DNA of 64,000 bases, taken from NCBI GenBank assembly GCA_024233545.1, contig JACKPL010000005.1, forward strand, positions 136,358-200,357, written 5' to 3'. Shown one piece after another: positions 17,672-27,000 of the stretch (position 1 is its first letter; each line of letters begins with the position of its first letter). A program made the translations under genes and the position numbers. Under the pieces are notes generated by a model. It did no database searches and was not told the origin of the DNA. It saw nothing but the letters and a program-made list of their open reading frames with translations. The DNA is from a bacterium (GTDB lineage Bacteria; Auribacterota; Auribacteria; Auribacterales; Auribacteraceae).

Positions 17672-19549
17672 TTACACTTTGAATTGGGATACGAGTTTTT
17701 CAAGTATTTCCGCATGGCCTGCCATTTCTTCCGAAGCGGCGGCTAATTCTTCTGCGGTGGATGCAGACATTTCAGTAATTGACGCCGTGTGTTCCATTGA
17801 TGAAGCTTGTTCGGTGGTTGCTGTAGATATAGCGTGAATGTTTTCTGTTACTTTTTCAATTTCTTGAACGATTTGAGTGAGGTCATTTCCGGTAGACTGG
17901 GTAAGCTGGACGCCTTCTTCAACTTTCAAAGAACTGTATTTAATTAAATCTTCAATGTCTTTTGCCGATTTTGAACTGCGTTCAGCTAATTTTCTTACTT
18001 CGTCGGCAACGACGGCGAACCCTTGCCCATATTGTCCTGCCCGAGCGGCTTCTATTGCGGCATTGAGCGCTAGCAAGTTTGTTTGTTCCGCGATATCGGT
18101 AATGAGGTTGATCATTTCGGTTACTTGTGCTGAGCTTTTTTCTATTTCGGTCATGGCTTCAATTGTTTTAGTCATATCGGATTCTATAGTTTTAATTCGA
18201 GCCGATGTTTGCTGGGCCGATTGGTTAGCAGAAGATGAATAGGATGCATTTTCTTGAACGGAGCTAGAGAGTTCTTCAAACGTTGCCGCCTGCTGGGTAG
18301 CTCCTTCTGCAAGTTGCTGGGAGCCTGATGATATTTCTTTACTTGCAACATTTAGTTGCTGAGTAGTGTCGATGACTTGTTTAATCAGTGTGGAAACTTT
18401 ATTTTGCATGGCATTGAGAGAATTAACTAATGTGCCGACTTCATCGTGCTGGTCTAACGTTAGTGTTGTGGTTAAATTCCCTTCACCCATTTGTTCGGCA
18501 AACTTCACGCATTGTTTTAAAGGATTAGTCAGGTTTTGTGAAAATTTTATTGTAACAATACATCCAATTATGATTGCTAAAAAAGAAAAGACATATAATG
18601 CGAATTGTGTTTTTCTTAATGATGCCATGAAATCTTCTATATAACTGCTACTTGCAATAATCCAGTCATTTTCCTTAATGTATGCATATGCGAGAACCTT
18701 ATCTTTGCCATCCCATGTGTATTTAAGATACCCTTGTTTATTTTTGCATAGTTCCTGAATAAATGGAAAATGACTGATATTTTTTCCTGTGTCGGTAGGA
18801 TGTTGGATCAATGTGCCTTGGGAATTGATTATAAACATATAGCCCTGTGTTCCGATTTTTTCAGAAGCGATCTCTGCCTTCATATCCTGATTTATATTTT
18901 CTATGATATTCATAGCAACAAGATCGTGAAAATATGCGGATATTCCTACGATCCACTTTAATGTGGGGATGTGAACTAATGCCGCAATTTTTTCATATGC
19001 TTGTGTTTCTCCGGCATTCATCCATGGATATATTTCATAATCGATTTTTGAGTCGGAAAGGACTTTGCCTTTTTGTATCATATCTTGGATGAAAAGGCGC
19101 CCGTTTGCGTCTTTCACCATGCTAATATCTTTGCCGTCGGCAGACCGGTTTTTGCTTACAATGTATTTTCCATCATATGAGAGTACAAAAATATAACCGG
19201 TTTTACCGACAGAAAAACTGGAGAGCACGTCTTTTAAGCTTTCCGAATCGCCTTTCCATGTTGAACATAAGTTGTATATAATAGAGGCTTGTTGGGATAC
19301 GATCGTTTTCGCTTGTTCTTTAGCGTGTTCAATTTCTTGATTCGCTCTATTTAGACGAAATTCTAATGTTTTTTTGTACTGGTTAATTTGAGTGACTAGT
19401 TTTTCCTCGATTTCCTTATAGATAGCTTTTTGTGTAAATGAAAAGGTTAGATAAGAAAATAAACAACATGTTATGACGGTTATGATAATTAAAGATAAAG
19501 TAATAACAAGAAGTTTCGTTTTGATTTGCCAGTTTTTTAATTGTTTCAT
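17672..19549 (-). CDS. Methyl-accepting chemotaxis protein with tandem Cache sensor
   Basis: This is a transmembrane chemoreceptor that signals to CheA. It has an N-terminal helix (about residues 12-35), a periplasmic region of about 280 residues, a second helix (about 315-334), a HAMP domain (335-388) and a cytoplasmic signalling domain. The sensor region contains two Cache-like copies, marked by GKTGYIFVLSYDGKYIV (about 115-131) with LKWIVGIS, and GTQGYMFIINSQGTLI with NDWIIASS. The hairpin tip motif EQTNLLALNAAIEAARAG and VVADEVRKLAERS are intact. There is no C-terminal tethering pentapeptide for CheR/CheB. No other chemotaxis gene lies in the window, so the ligand is unknown. Confidence 0.93.
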   Translation of the reverse strand: MKQLKNWQIKTKLLVITLSLIIITVITCCLFSYLTFSFTQKAIYKEIEEKLVTQINQYKKTLEFRLNRANQEIEHAKEQAKTIVSQQASIIYNLCSTWKGDSESLKDVLSSFSVGKTGYIFVLSYDGKYIVSKNRSADGKDISMVKDANGRLFIQDMIQKGKVLSDSKIDYEIYPWMNAGETQAYEKIAALVHIPTLKWIVGISAYFHDLVAMNIIENINQDMKAEIASEKIGTQGYMFIINSQGTLIQHPTDTGKNISHFPFIQELCKNKQGYLKYTWDGKDKVLAYAYIKENDWIIASSSYIEDFMASLRKTQFALYVFSFLAIIIGCIVTIKFSQNLTNPLKQCVKFAEQMGEGNLTTTLTLDQHDEVGTLVNSLNAMQNKVSTLIKQVIDTTQQLNVASKEISSGSQQLAEGATQQAATFEELSSSVQENASYSSSANQSAQQTSARIKTIESDMTKTIEAMTEIEKSSAQVTEMINLITDIAEQTNLLALNAAIEAARAGQYGQGFAVVADEVRKLAERSSKSAKDIEDLIKYSSLKVEEGVQLTQSTGNDLTQIVQEIEKVTENIHAISTATTEQASSMEHTASITEMSASTAEELAAASEEMAGHAEILEKLVSQFKV

Positions 19550-19816
19550 TTTTTACATCCTTTATATTTTTTTCTTGATATGAATTTATTAGTTTTACTT
19601 ACTATTACCTTTTCGGTTAATTATTTTGGATGCTTTAATTTTAATGTGGTATAGAAGTGTTGTTATTGTTTCTCAAAGATAAGTGTTGTTATTTTGAAAT
19701 AAAAAACGGTTAAAGTAATATAATGTTGATTTATTTATTAAATTATATTATCTATAGTTAGAGTGTTGTCTTGAATTGTTGAGGAGGCAGTTATTTAGGC
19801 GTTTATGGAGGATTAA

Positions 19817-20110
19817 ATGGAGTTTGATGATATATTAAAAAAAAGAATGGTTGAACTCGAGCAGTTATTGCGTAAGATTATCGAAGATTCCGATAAGTTT
19901 ACCGAGATACGGGATGTGCTGGAAAAGAACGGTTACAATGCGGTGTTGTGCCTCATGACTCTTGTTTTCCGTCAAGGCGAAAGTTTCCTTTATGACGAAG
20001 ATTTTTTTGAGGAAGAAATCGATGAAAAACTTGAAACAGAGTTTTTTGAATCGCTTTGCGAAAGCGATAAATCGTTCCTTAAAGGTATTCAGGATCATTT
20101 AGATTACTAA
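19817..20110 (+). CDS. Small acidic protein of unknown function
   Basis: This 97-residue protein is not recognised. It looks helical and strongly acidic, with an EDFFEEEIDEKLETEFFESL stretch in its second half, and has no signal peptide or membrane segment. Translation is supported by GGAGGA about 6 nt before the ATG. It lies 89 nt upstream of the GAF/GGDEF-like gene in the same orientation and may be co-transcribed with it. A signalling or regulatory accessory role would be a guess from position alone. Confidence 0.65.
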   Translation: MEFDDILKKRMVELEQLLRKIIEDSDKFTEIRDVLEKNGYNAVLCLMTLVFRQGESFLYDEDFFEEEIDEKLETEFFESLCESDKSFLKGIQDHLDY

Positions 20111-20199
20111 AATTATTATATATCTCTACATTTTTAGCTTTTTATACGGGTTTATCCCCTTAGAAAAACCGCTATATTCTACTAAAAAGCGAGGCGTTC

Positions 20200-21231
20200 A
20201 TGAACGACCAGTTTTCTTCATCTCAAAAGGTCTTGGAACTCGTTAAAACAGTAACGCAAAGCATAAACAGGGAATTTACCTGCGAAGAAATACTGCATCA
20301 TTTGATTGATATTACTAAACATAGAATGCATGTACAAATGATAGCGGTTGTTTTATTTGATGAGAAAAGCGGTTATTTGCGGATCAAGGCATCGCGCGGG
20401 CTGAGCCAGAATTTTATGACTAAGTTTGAACGCAACGATGAGGTTGAACAAGTCGGCAAACTGATTCATGGCGGCGAAAGCATTCTTATCAATGCTATTG
20501 ACAAGGCTTCTTCATCGTATGCGGATTTAAAGTTGGAAAATGACTACAATTCAGTCATGGCGGCTCGCGTAACATTCCACGCACAGGCTTTAGGATATAT
20601 TATATGCCAGCGGCATACCGATGCTGGTTTTGAACAAAACGAACTTCTTTTTTTAGAAATTATTTCACAGCTTATCGCAACAGCCCTCATAAATCATCGT
20701 CTCAGCGACGAGAATAAAGCGTTGACCGTTATCGACAAAGAAACGGAATTATACACATTTAAATTTTTCTGCGACCGCTTGAATATAGAATTCGAGCGCG
20801 CAAAAATGGCACATCAAGATATAACCATTCTACTGATCGATATTGACCACTTCAAAGTATTCTGCCGGTCGTATGGAGATGAACAGTCCATTGAACTGCT
20901 TCGAAAATTAGTGGAGATCACAAGGCATCATCTGGCCGGTTTGGATTTGATTAGCCGCTATGGGCGCGACCAGATTACCATTGCTTTAATCAATAAAGAT
21001 GAAAATTGTGCAAGCGCTATAGCTCAGGATATTTGCGATGCGTTTTCAATGATGCATTTTTGCGGTACTACTGCCTCGGTTTCTATCGGAGTGTACCATT
21101 GTCCGCCTGACAGAGAAAATGATATCACTGCTATTTACAACAATCTCGGCATGACATTGTTCGATGCCCGGTACCATGGCGGCAACCGAGTATGCAAATG
21201 GAGTACGTGTATTTATGGCGATACCCGATGA
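20200..21231 (+). CDS. GAF domain protein with degenerate GGDEF domain
   Basis: This is a cytosolic signalling protein of 343 residues. A GAF domain spans about residues 10-170, and a GGDEF-fold domain about 175-335 carries DKETELYTFKFF and LLIDIDHFKVFCRSYGDE, the usual metal and substrate regions. The signature loop reads RYGRDQITI, so GGDEF is replaced by GRDQI (residues 255-259). The conserved second Gly and the Glu are lost, so cyclic-di-GMP synthesis is unlikely. The domain may bind nucleotide or act as a protein interaction module. Its 3' end overlaps the next gene, suggesting the two work together. Confidence 0.85.
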   Translation: MNDQFSSSQKVLELVKTVTQSINREFTCEEILHHLIDITKHRMHVQMIAVVLFDEKSGYLRIKASRGLSQNFMTKFERNDEVEQVGKLIHGGESILINAIDKASSSYADLKLENDYNSVMAARVTFHAQALGYIICQRHTDAGFEQNELLFLEIISQLIATALINHRLSDENKALTVIDKETELYTFKFFCDRLNIEFERAKMAHQDITILLIDIDHFKVFCRSYGDEQSIELLRKLVEITRHHLAGLDLISRYGRDQITIALINKDENCASAIAQDICDAFSMMHFCGTTASVSIGVYHCPPDRENDITAIYNNLGMTLFDARYHGGNRVCKWSTCIYGDTR

Positions 21232-21706
21232 TATAAAGCGGGCGGAACAAGCGGCGGCTGAGGGGTATCTTTATGAAGCGCGGGAATTTTTTTCAAACCT
21301 GCTTTCCACTACCGATGACCCAGTCTACGAAAGAATTGCGGAAAACCGCTTAGGTGAGATAGACCGGCGCATACGCGATGCCCGGCAAACGGCATATTTT
21401 GAAATGTCTTCGGAAGAAGACAAAAATGTTTTTTTATGTTGCCTTCGCATTGTCTACCAATCCTCAGATATAGCGGGTGTTATCAACGATATTTTTTATA
21501 ATTCCCATAAGAAAAACTATTCCCATTCATCATCAATTCAGGTGTATCAAAAGGGAGCACAGCACGTTGAGGTTGAATTAACCGGCTGTGGAAAAGACGA
21601 ACGGTGTGAATGGTGCCGGCTTTTCCGTAAAAATGTAATTTATTATATTGGGAAAAAAAATGTGCTCAGAAAAGGTCGTTGTCCTTTGGGAATTTCTGAA
21701 GAATAG
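21215..21706 (+). CDS. Unknown protein with Cys-rich C-terminus, coupled to the GAF/GGDEF-like gene
   Basis: I do not recognise this 163-residue protein. The N-terminal third is helical and TPR-like in appearance (AEQAAAEGYLYEAREFFSNL). The C-terminal part has clustered cysteines in TGCGKDERCEWCRLF and GRCPLG, which could bind metal. I chose ATG 21215 (MAIPDDIKRAEQ), which has GGAG upstream and overlaps the preceding gene by 17 nt; an in-frame ATG at 21164 would overlap it by 68 nt. The stop is only 2 nt from the convergent end of the histidine kinase gene. Confidence 0.7.
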   Translation: MAIPDDIKRAEQAAAEGYLYEAREFFSNLLSTTDDPVYERIAENRLGEIDRRIRDARQTAYFEMSSEEDKNVFLCCLRIVYQSSDIAGVINDIFYNSHKKNYSHSSSIQVYQKGAQHVEVELTGCGKDERCEWCRLFRKNVIYYIGKKNVLRKGRCPLGISEE

Positions 21707-21708
21707 CT

Positions 21709-23682
21709 TTATTCTTTATCGAGTACGTAACTAATCTTACTGATGAGTTCTTCAATATCGAACGGCTTAAAAATGACGCCTTGAATATCATTTTGTTCAA
21801 TGGAAGAATCGCTGATTGCGTGGGATGACCCTGAAACGATAATAACTTTTGTGTCCGGTCGAATTGAACGCATTATTTTTATTGTTTCTGCCCCATCGAT
21901 GCCCGGCATCATCAAGTCCATTAGAACAAGGTCGAATCGTGTGTGATTGAATAATTTAAGAGCATTCTCGCCGTTTTCTGCGGCAATTAACGTATAACCT
22001 TCGACTGAAAGGATATCACAGAGCGCATTGCGCAGGTATTCTTCATCGTCTACGATTAAAATGTTTGCAGACCGTTTGTATTTTCGAATCGGCTCTGTTT
22101 TGGCGGCTCGTTCTTTTTCGTGGAGTATTTTTTGAATGTTATTGGTTGGAGATGCCTTATATCGTTTCGGAAGCCTAATTGTAAATGTCGTTCCTTTATT
22201 TTCAATACTGTCGACTGTCAATGTTCCCTGATGGTTTTCTATAATGCCGAGCGAAACGGACAACCCTAAGCCGGTTCCCGGCAATTTTGATTTTCCATAT
22301 GCTCCTTTTGTACTGAAAAACGGTTGAAATATCTTGTCGAAGTTTTCCTTTTTTATTCCTATTCCGTTATCAATAACATCTACTTGAATATAGTCTTCAG
22401 TTTCTGAAGAGGAAATTATTATTTTAGGATCGTCGTTTCTATTTTCGAGGGCATGTTTCGCATTGACAAGCAGGTTTAGCAGTACTTGTTCAATCTGCCC
22501 TATATCATATATGTTAGATGAAATGGAGCGGTTAAGGTCGGGGATGACGGTAATATTTGATTTCTTGAATTCAGTTTCGAGCAAGAGCAGTACTTCCTCA
22601 ATGGTTTCATTGATGTTAGCTAGCTCGCGTTGCGGTTCGATACGCCGAGCAAAACTCAGGAGGCTTTTAGTTATTTTTGTCGCTCTGTTTGAAGAAAGCA
22701 GAACCGCATCGATAAGTTTGTTGAAATTTTTTTCGGTAAAATGTTGTTGGGCAAATTCAGCATACGCTTTAATAATGCCGATAATATTGTTAAATTCATG
22801 TGCAATACCACTGCACAGTTCACCGATGCCAGCCATTTTTTCCGATTGAATCAATTTAGTATTGATTTTTTTTAGTTCATCGTATGCAGAGTTTATTTCT
22901 TCGGTCCGCTCGCGGACTTTTTGTTCAAGTTGTTCGTTAAATGACTGCATTTGCTGGCGGAGCTGTTTCTGTTCGATGATATCGCGGGAGACAACAAGCA
23001 TGCCGACCGGCGAGCCGTCCATGTTAAGAATAGGCGTCGCGCTTAATAAGTGCGGTTTCCATTGGGTTTGTGCGTCTCTAATGTGGTATTCTAGGTTCAT
23101 TATCTTTTCAGAATGAGAAAATAACCGAGCCATTTTTTCACGGACAATGTGGATGTCGTTTACATGAACGTAATCCAGAAAACAAGTATTGAGGCTTTCT
23201 TGTTTTGAATACCCGAGCATTTTATTCCATTGCGAACTAAGGAATGTAAAGTTATAGTTGGTGTCGCAGGTAAAAACGAGCACTTCAAGGTGTTCAAGTA
23301 AAAAACGGTACTTATTTTCGGAATCAAAAATTTCGTTGATGCGCTGGTATATAATCCGTCGCAAGGAATGGTCGGGAATGAGCCGGTTGTTTTTAGGCGT
23401 GTTGATATCACGCATTATTTCTTGTAACATATGATTGCTGGTATCATCCATCACATCATATTTAAAAATAACTTCATTAGCATGGTTGGTCAGAAACATA
23501 TATTTATCGCTGGACTGCATGATCTCGTGTATATAGTTCTGCAGGAATTCGGGAGAAATATCTTGGGTACGAAATTTTTCTTCGTCAGGTTCTGCGGAGG
23601 TAAACCTCATATTTTCGGGAAGCAGGTCAAGGATGTAATTGGTGAAAAGCTGTTTATTATCAGGATTTGATCTTGGTTTCAT
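21709..23682 (-). CDS. Cytoplasmic hybrid histidine kinase with PAS and receiver domains
   Basis: This is a 657-residue soluble sensor kinase. After an unassigned N-terminal region (about 1-115), a PAS domain spans roughly 120-235, followed by a coiled coil. The HisKA segment has the phospho-acceptor in SGIAHEFNNIIG. The HATPase domain shows the N box NLLVNAKHAL and G boxes VIDNGIGI and GTGLGLSVSLGI. The C-terminal receiver has DDEEYLR acidic residues, the phospho-acceptor in LVLMDLMMPGIDG, and a conserved Lys in VIFKPFD. No membrane helix is visible, so the signal is probably internal. It converges with the Cys-rich unknown gene, leaving a 2-nt gap. Confidence 0.92.
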   Translation of the reverse strand: MKPRSNPDNKQLFTNYILDLLPENMRFTSAEPDEEKFRTQDISPEFLQNYIHEIMQSSDKYMFLTNHANEVIFKYDVMDDTSNHMLQEIMRDINTPKNNRLIPDHSLRRIIYQRINEIFDSENKYRFLLEHLEVLVFTCDTNYNFTFLSSQWNKMLGYSKQESLNTCFLDYVHVNDIHIVREKMARLFSHSEKIMNLEYHIRDAQTQWKPHLLSATPILNMDGSPVGMLVVSRDIIEQKQLRQQMQSFNEQLEQKVRERTEEINSAYDELKKINTKLIQSEKMAGIGELCSGIAHEFNNIIGIIKAYAEFAQQHFTEKNFNKLIDAVLLSSNRATKITKSLLSFARRIEPQRELANINETIEEVLLLLETEFKKSNITVIPDLNRSISSNIYDIGQIEQVLLNLLVNAKHALENRNDDPKIIISSSETEDYIQVDVIDNGIGIKKENFDKIFQPFFSTKGAYGKSKLPGTGLGLSVSLGIIENHQGTLTVDSIENKGTTFTIRLPKRYKASPTNNIQKILHEKERAAKTEPIRKYKRSANILIVDDEEYLRNALCDILSVEGYTLIAAENGENALKLFNHTRFDLVLMDLMMPGIDGAETIKIMRSIRPDTKVIIVSGSSHAISDSSIEQNDIQGVIFKPFDIEELISKISYVLDKE

Positions 23683-23838
23683 GGATATTGCCGGAAAAGT
23701 TTAAGCATTGAAACGCTAACGAATGATTACAATTATAAAGATGCGGATAAAATATACAATGAAAATTACATAAAAAATGATTGCGTCCGTATCCGTTTCT
23801 TCATTATGCTAACCAAAAGCCAACAGACAGGAATGTTT

Positions 23839-24561
23839 ATGAACCGGAAGCGCAAACCGCTTAAAGAACGTATCGAAATACTTTATGAAGACCAAGATGT
23901 CATCGTTGTAAACAAAGCGTCGGGAATTATGTCTCAACCGATGAAAGATGAAGAAGGGGATTCTGTTGTTGAACTTATTCGGTATTATTGGAAAACACGG
24001 GGTAAAAAATCAGGGTTTATCGGTGTTGTCCATCGCCTTGACAAAGAAACCTCGGGCGTGATGGTGCTTGCCCGCAACAAAGTTGCTCATCGGTTGCTGT
24101 CGGTTCAGTTTAAGAACCACAGCGTTTATAAAAGGTATCTGGCAGTTGTTGACGGTGTGCCCAAATGCCGCAGAAAACAACTTATCGGTTACCAAACACG
24201 CGATTTTACCGGCAAACGGGCTGTTTCTCTTGACCCTGAAAAAGGGAAACAAATGGTCACGCGTTATGTTGTGGTTGAGTCTATCGGCAATAGATCATTA
24301 TTGGAATTGGTGATTGAAACAGGGCGTACCCATCAAATTCGTTTACAGCTTGCGAAATTAGGATGCCCTGTACTGGGAGAGATAGTCTATTCTAAGGATA
24401 AAAAGAGAGTTCAAGGGTTCGAACGGTGCGCGTTGCATTCTTCTCGGCTCGTATTTCAACATCCTGCTACGGGGAAAAAAGTAACATTCGATGCGCCTCT
24501 TCCTGAAGACATGCAGAAATTGATTATGCCGGAAAAACCGAAAAAAGAAGAGATGCCGTGA
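23839..24561 (+). CDS. RluA-family pseudouridine synthase
   Basis: This enzyme isomerises specific uridines in rRNA or tRNA to pseudouridine. The catalytic aspartate is in GVVHRLDKETSGVMVLAR, and the second family motif is TGRTHQIRLQLAKLGCPVLG. About 240 residues make it a compact RluA/RluD-like protein without an N-terminal S4 domain, so the target (RluA-, RluC- or TruC-like) cannot be named. I chose ATG 23839, which has AGGA 6 nt upstream; ATGs at 23806 and 23833 are in frame but worse placed. Its stop overlaps the following glycosyltransferase start (GTGA). Confidence 0.92.
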   Translation: MNRKRKPLKERIEILYEDQDVIVVNKASGIMSQPMKDEEGDSVVELIRYYWKTRGKKSGFIGVVHRLDKETSGVMVLARNKVAHRLLSVQFKNHSVYKRYLAVVDGVPKCRRKQLIGYQTRDFTGKRAVSLDPEKGKQMVTRYVVVESIGNRSLLELVIETGRTHQIRLQLAKLGCPVLGEIVYSKDKKRVQGFERCALHSSRLVFQHPATGKKVTFDAPLPEDMQKLIMPEKPKKEEMP

Positions 24562-25718
24562 ACATTTTTCTCATTGGGCCGACGTATCCATATCGCGGGG
24601 GGATAGCTCATTACACTACATTGCTGTATGAACATTTAATGCGTGTTCATTCAGTGTCATTTGTTTCATACAAACGCCAGTATCCTGCTTTTTTATATCC
24701 CGGCAAAAGCGATATCGATCCGGACTTGGCAAAAAAGACAATGCCCGAAGTAGAGCGAATTCTCGATTCAGTCAATCCGGTTTCATGGATTAAAACCGCT
24801 TTAAAAGTTATTCGGAATAAACCGGATTTACTCATTTTGCCATGGTGGGTAGCATTTTGGACTCCTCAATACCTTTGCATCCTCACTTTGGTAAAGGTAT
24901 TCAGGAGAAAAACACCAGTGCTGTTTATCTGTCATAATGTTGTTGAGCACGAATCAAATTGGATAAAAAGATTCTGTACGCGGTTAGTCCTTTCATTCGG
25001 CAGTTGTTTTATTGTCCATGCGAAAGAAGAAGAACTCACTTTGCGCAGTTTGCTTGAAGCTCCTTTAATCAAACGCACATACATTCCATTAAACGAATTG
25101 TTCACAGAATTTCCCGCAGAATTGCAGGAAAAAGCGAGAGCAGAAATCGGCATTGAAAACAAAAAAGTAATCTTGTTCTTCGGATTTGTGCGCCCGTATA
25201 AAGGGCTGAGGTATTTACTTGAGGCTTTGCCGGCAGTTGCGGCAGGAATGCCGGATATTATACTGCTCATTGTCGGAGAATTCTGGACAGACCGGCAGGA
25301 ATATTTTGAACTTATCGAGAAATATCGATTGAGCAATCGGCTTAAAATTATTGATCGGTATATTGCTCATGACGATGTGCCGAAATACTTTTCAGCGGCG
25401 GATTTTGTGGTTAGCCCCTATGTCTCTGCTACCGGCAGTGCGATTGTTCAGACAGCGTTCGGACTAGGGAAACCGGTTGTCGCTACAAATGTAGGAAGTT
25501 TGCCGGAACTCATTGAACATGAAAAAACCGGTTTGATTGTTGAGCCGCACAATAGCAAAGCTCTTGCCGAAGCAATTATTAGAATGTATCAGGACGGCAT
25601 GTACAAAAAGTGCGCCGAGAAAGTTCTTATTGAACGTAAAAAATTCTCATGGGAACGTTATGTCAAGTCAATCGAAGAATTATATGAGTCAACGCATTGT
25701 GCAAAGAGACGGCAATGA
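24558..25718 (+). CDS. Glycosyltransferase, GT4 family
   Basis: This is a cytosolic or membrane-associated GT-B glycosyltransferase of 386 residues. The N-terminal acceptor domain starts LIGPTYPYRGGIAHYTTLL, and the C-terminal donor domain has FFGFVRPYKGLRYLLEALPAV and the EX7E-like region SATGSAIVQTAFGLGKPVVA. It starts at GTG 24558, overlapping the pseudouridine synthase by 4 nt, and its stop overlaps the flippase start by 4 nt. The context points to assembly of a lipid-linked surface glycan. Donor and acceptor sugars cannot be read from sequence; GDP-rhamnose or GDP-mannose is a reasonable guess from gmd/rmd. Confidence 0.9.
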   Translation: MNIFLIGPTYPYRGGIAHYTTLLYEHLMRVHSVSFVSYKRQYPAFLYPGKSDIDPDLAKKTMPEVERILDSVNPVSWIKTALKVIRNKPDLLILPWWVAFWTPQYLCILTLVKVFRRKTPVLFICHNVVEHESNWIKRFCTRLVLSFGSCFIVHAKEEELTLRSLLEAPLIKRTYIPLNELFTEFPAELQEKARAEIGIENKKVILFFGFVRPYKGLRYLLEALPAVAAGMPDIILLIVGEFWTDRQEYFELIEKYRLSNRLKIIDRYIAHDDVPKYFSAADFVVSPYVSATGSAIVQTAFGLGKPVVATNVGSLPELIEHEKTGLIVEPHNSKALAEAIIRMYQDGMYKKCAEKVLIERKKFSWERYVKSIEELYESTHCAKRRQ

Positions 25719-26998
25719 TAATCAAACACGCAAAACGATTCTTATCGAGCACTAGTTCTCCGCGCCAAACGGTAATAAAGAATTCCGCATGGCTGTTTGC
25801 CGCAGAGGGAGTCGCAAAAACACTGCGTATTGTGCTTACAATATGTATTGCGCGGTACCTTGGCCCATCAGTATACGGTGAATATAGTTTTGCGTATTCA
25901 TTTGGGCTTCTTTTTGTTATTTTTGCGGATTTCGGGTTCAATAAACTGTTTATTCGCGAAGTGTCGCGGCAAAAAGAACAGGTAAAAAAATTTTTAGACA
26001 ATATCAGTGCGGTAAAACTGCTTCTTTCAGTCATTACCTATGTTTTGATTGTGATTGTCATACATTTGCTTGGAAAACCCCTCTCGACCCGGCGGCTTGT
26101 ATATCTTGCATCAATATGGATAATTATGAGTAGTTTCACTGTTTTCTTTCAATCGGTATTTCAAGCATTTGAACAGATGCAGTATGATGCGCTAATACGA
26201 ATCATACAGCCTGCAGGATTCTTAATGATGGCGCTCATTGTTATATGGCAGGATTGCGGCGTTGTGGCGCTTGTTAGCGTCGATATTGTGGCGGGAATCA
26301 TCACTTTTGCATCTGTAGTCATGGTGGTTACAAAAAAATTTGTCCGGTTTGGAATTGAGTTTGATGTAGGATTTATAAAGAATGTTCTTTGCGAAGCATG
26401 GCCTTTTGCCATTATGGTTATTTGCGGGACAATTTATTTTTCCATAGATATAATGTTATTATCGTATTTCAAAGACGATTACAGCGTTGGGATTTATTCG
26501 GCATGCGTAGATATATACAAAGCGGCGGTTATTCCATCCGCAATTGTTTGTACCGCCTTGTTTCCGCGGTTATCGATCAAGGCACATATCGGTGGAGAGG
26601 GGTATACTAAAATTTTAAAAAAATTGGTTATTCTGCAGGTTCTTTTAGGTTCGTTGATTGCCATAATGATATGTATTTTCGCACATCATGCGATTATGAT
26701 ACTGTATGGTAAAGGATTCGAAGAATCGATAGGATATCTGCGGGTTATACTGGTATTAGTGCCGATACGGTATTTGAACTTTATTGTGGGTGACTCACTA
26801 TCGGCATTGAACATTCAGCGTAAGAGGATGTGGGCTATATTCATCTGCATGGTATTTAATTTTACGACGAACCTCTATTTCATCCCGTTATATGGCATTG
26901 CAGGAGCAATCGGTACAACCATAGCTACTGAATGCCTCCTTGCCGGGCAATATTGGTTTTATACTTTGAAAACAGTGCAAAGAAAAAGGATTGTTTAA
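25715..26998 (+). CDS. Polysaccharide flippase (Wzx-like, MOP superfamily)
   Basis: This polytopic membrane protein of about 427 residues has roughly 12 hydrophobic segments. The N-terminal stretch WLFAAEGVAKTLRIVLTICI followed by ARYLGPSVYGEYSFA is typical of Wzx/RfbX-type flippases that move undecaprenyl-linked oligosaccharide across the inner membrane. ATG 25715 overlaps the glycosyltransferase stop (ATGA), and GAGAC lies upstream. The neighbours are a GT4 enzyme, a methyltransferase and a GT2 enzyme. No Wzy-type polymerase or ligase is seen in the immediate group. Confidence 0.9.
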   Translation: MIIKHAKRFLSSTSSPRQTVIKNSAWLFAAEGVAKTLRIVLTICIARYLGPSVYGEYSFAYSFGLLFVIFADFGFNKLFIREVSRQKEQVKKFLDNISAVKLLLSVITYVLIVIVIHLLGKPLSTRRLVYLASIWIIMSSFTVFFQSVFQAFEQMQYDALIRIIQPAGFLMMALIVIWQDCGVVALVSVDIVAGIITFASVVMVVTKKFVRFGIEFDVGFIKNVLCEAWPFAIMVICGTIYFSIDIMLLSYFKDDYSVGIYSACVDIYKAAVIPSAIVCTALFPRLSIKAHIGGEGYTKILKKLVILQVLLGSLIAIMICIFAHHAIMILYGKGFEESIGYLRVILVLVPIRYLNFIVGDSLSALNIQRKRMWAIFICMVFNFTTNLYFIPLYGIAGAIGTTIATECLLAGQYWFYTLKTVQRKRIV

Positions 26999-27000
26999 TT

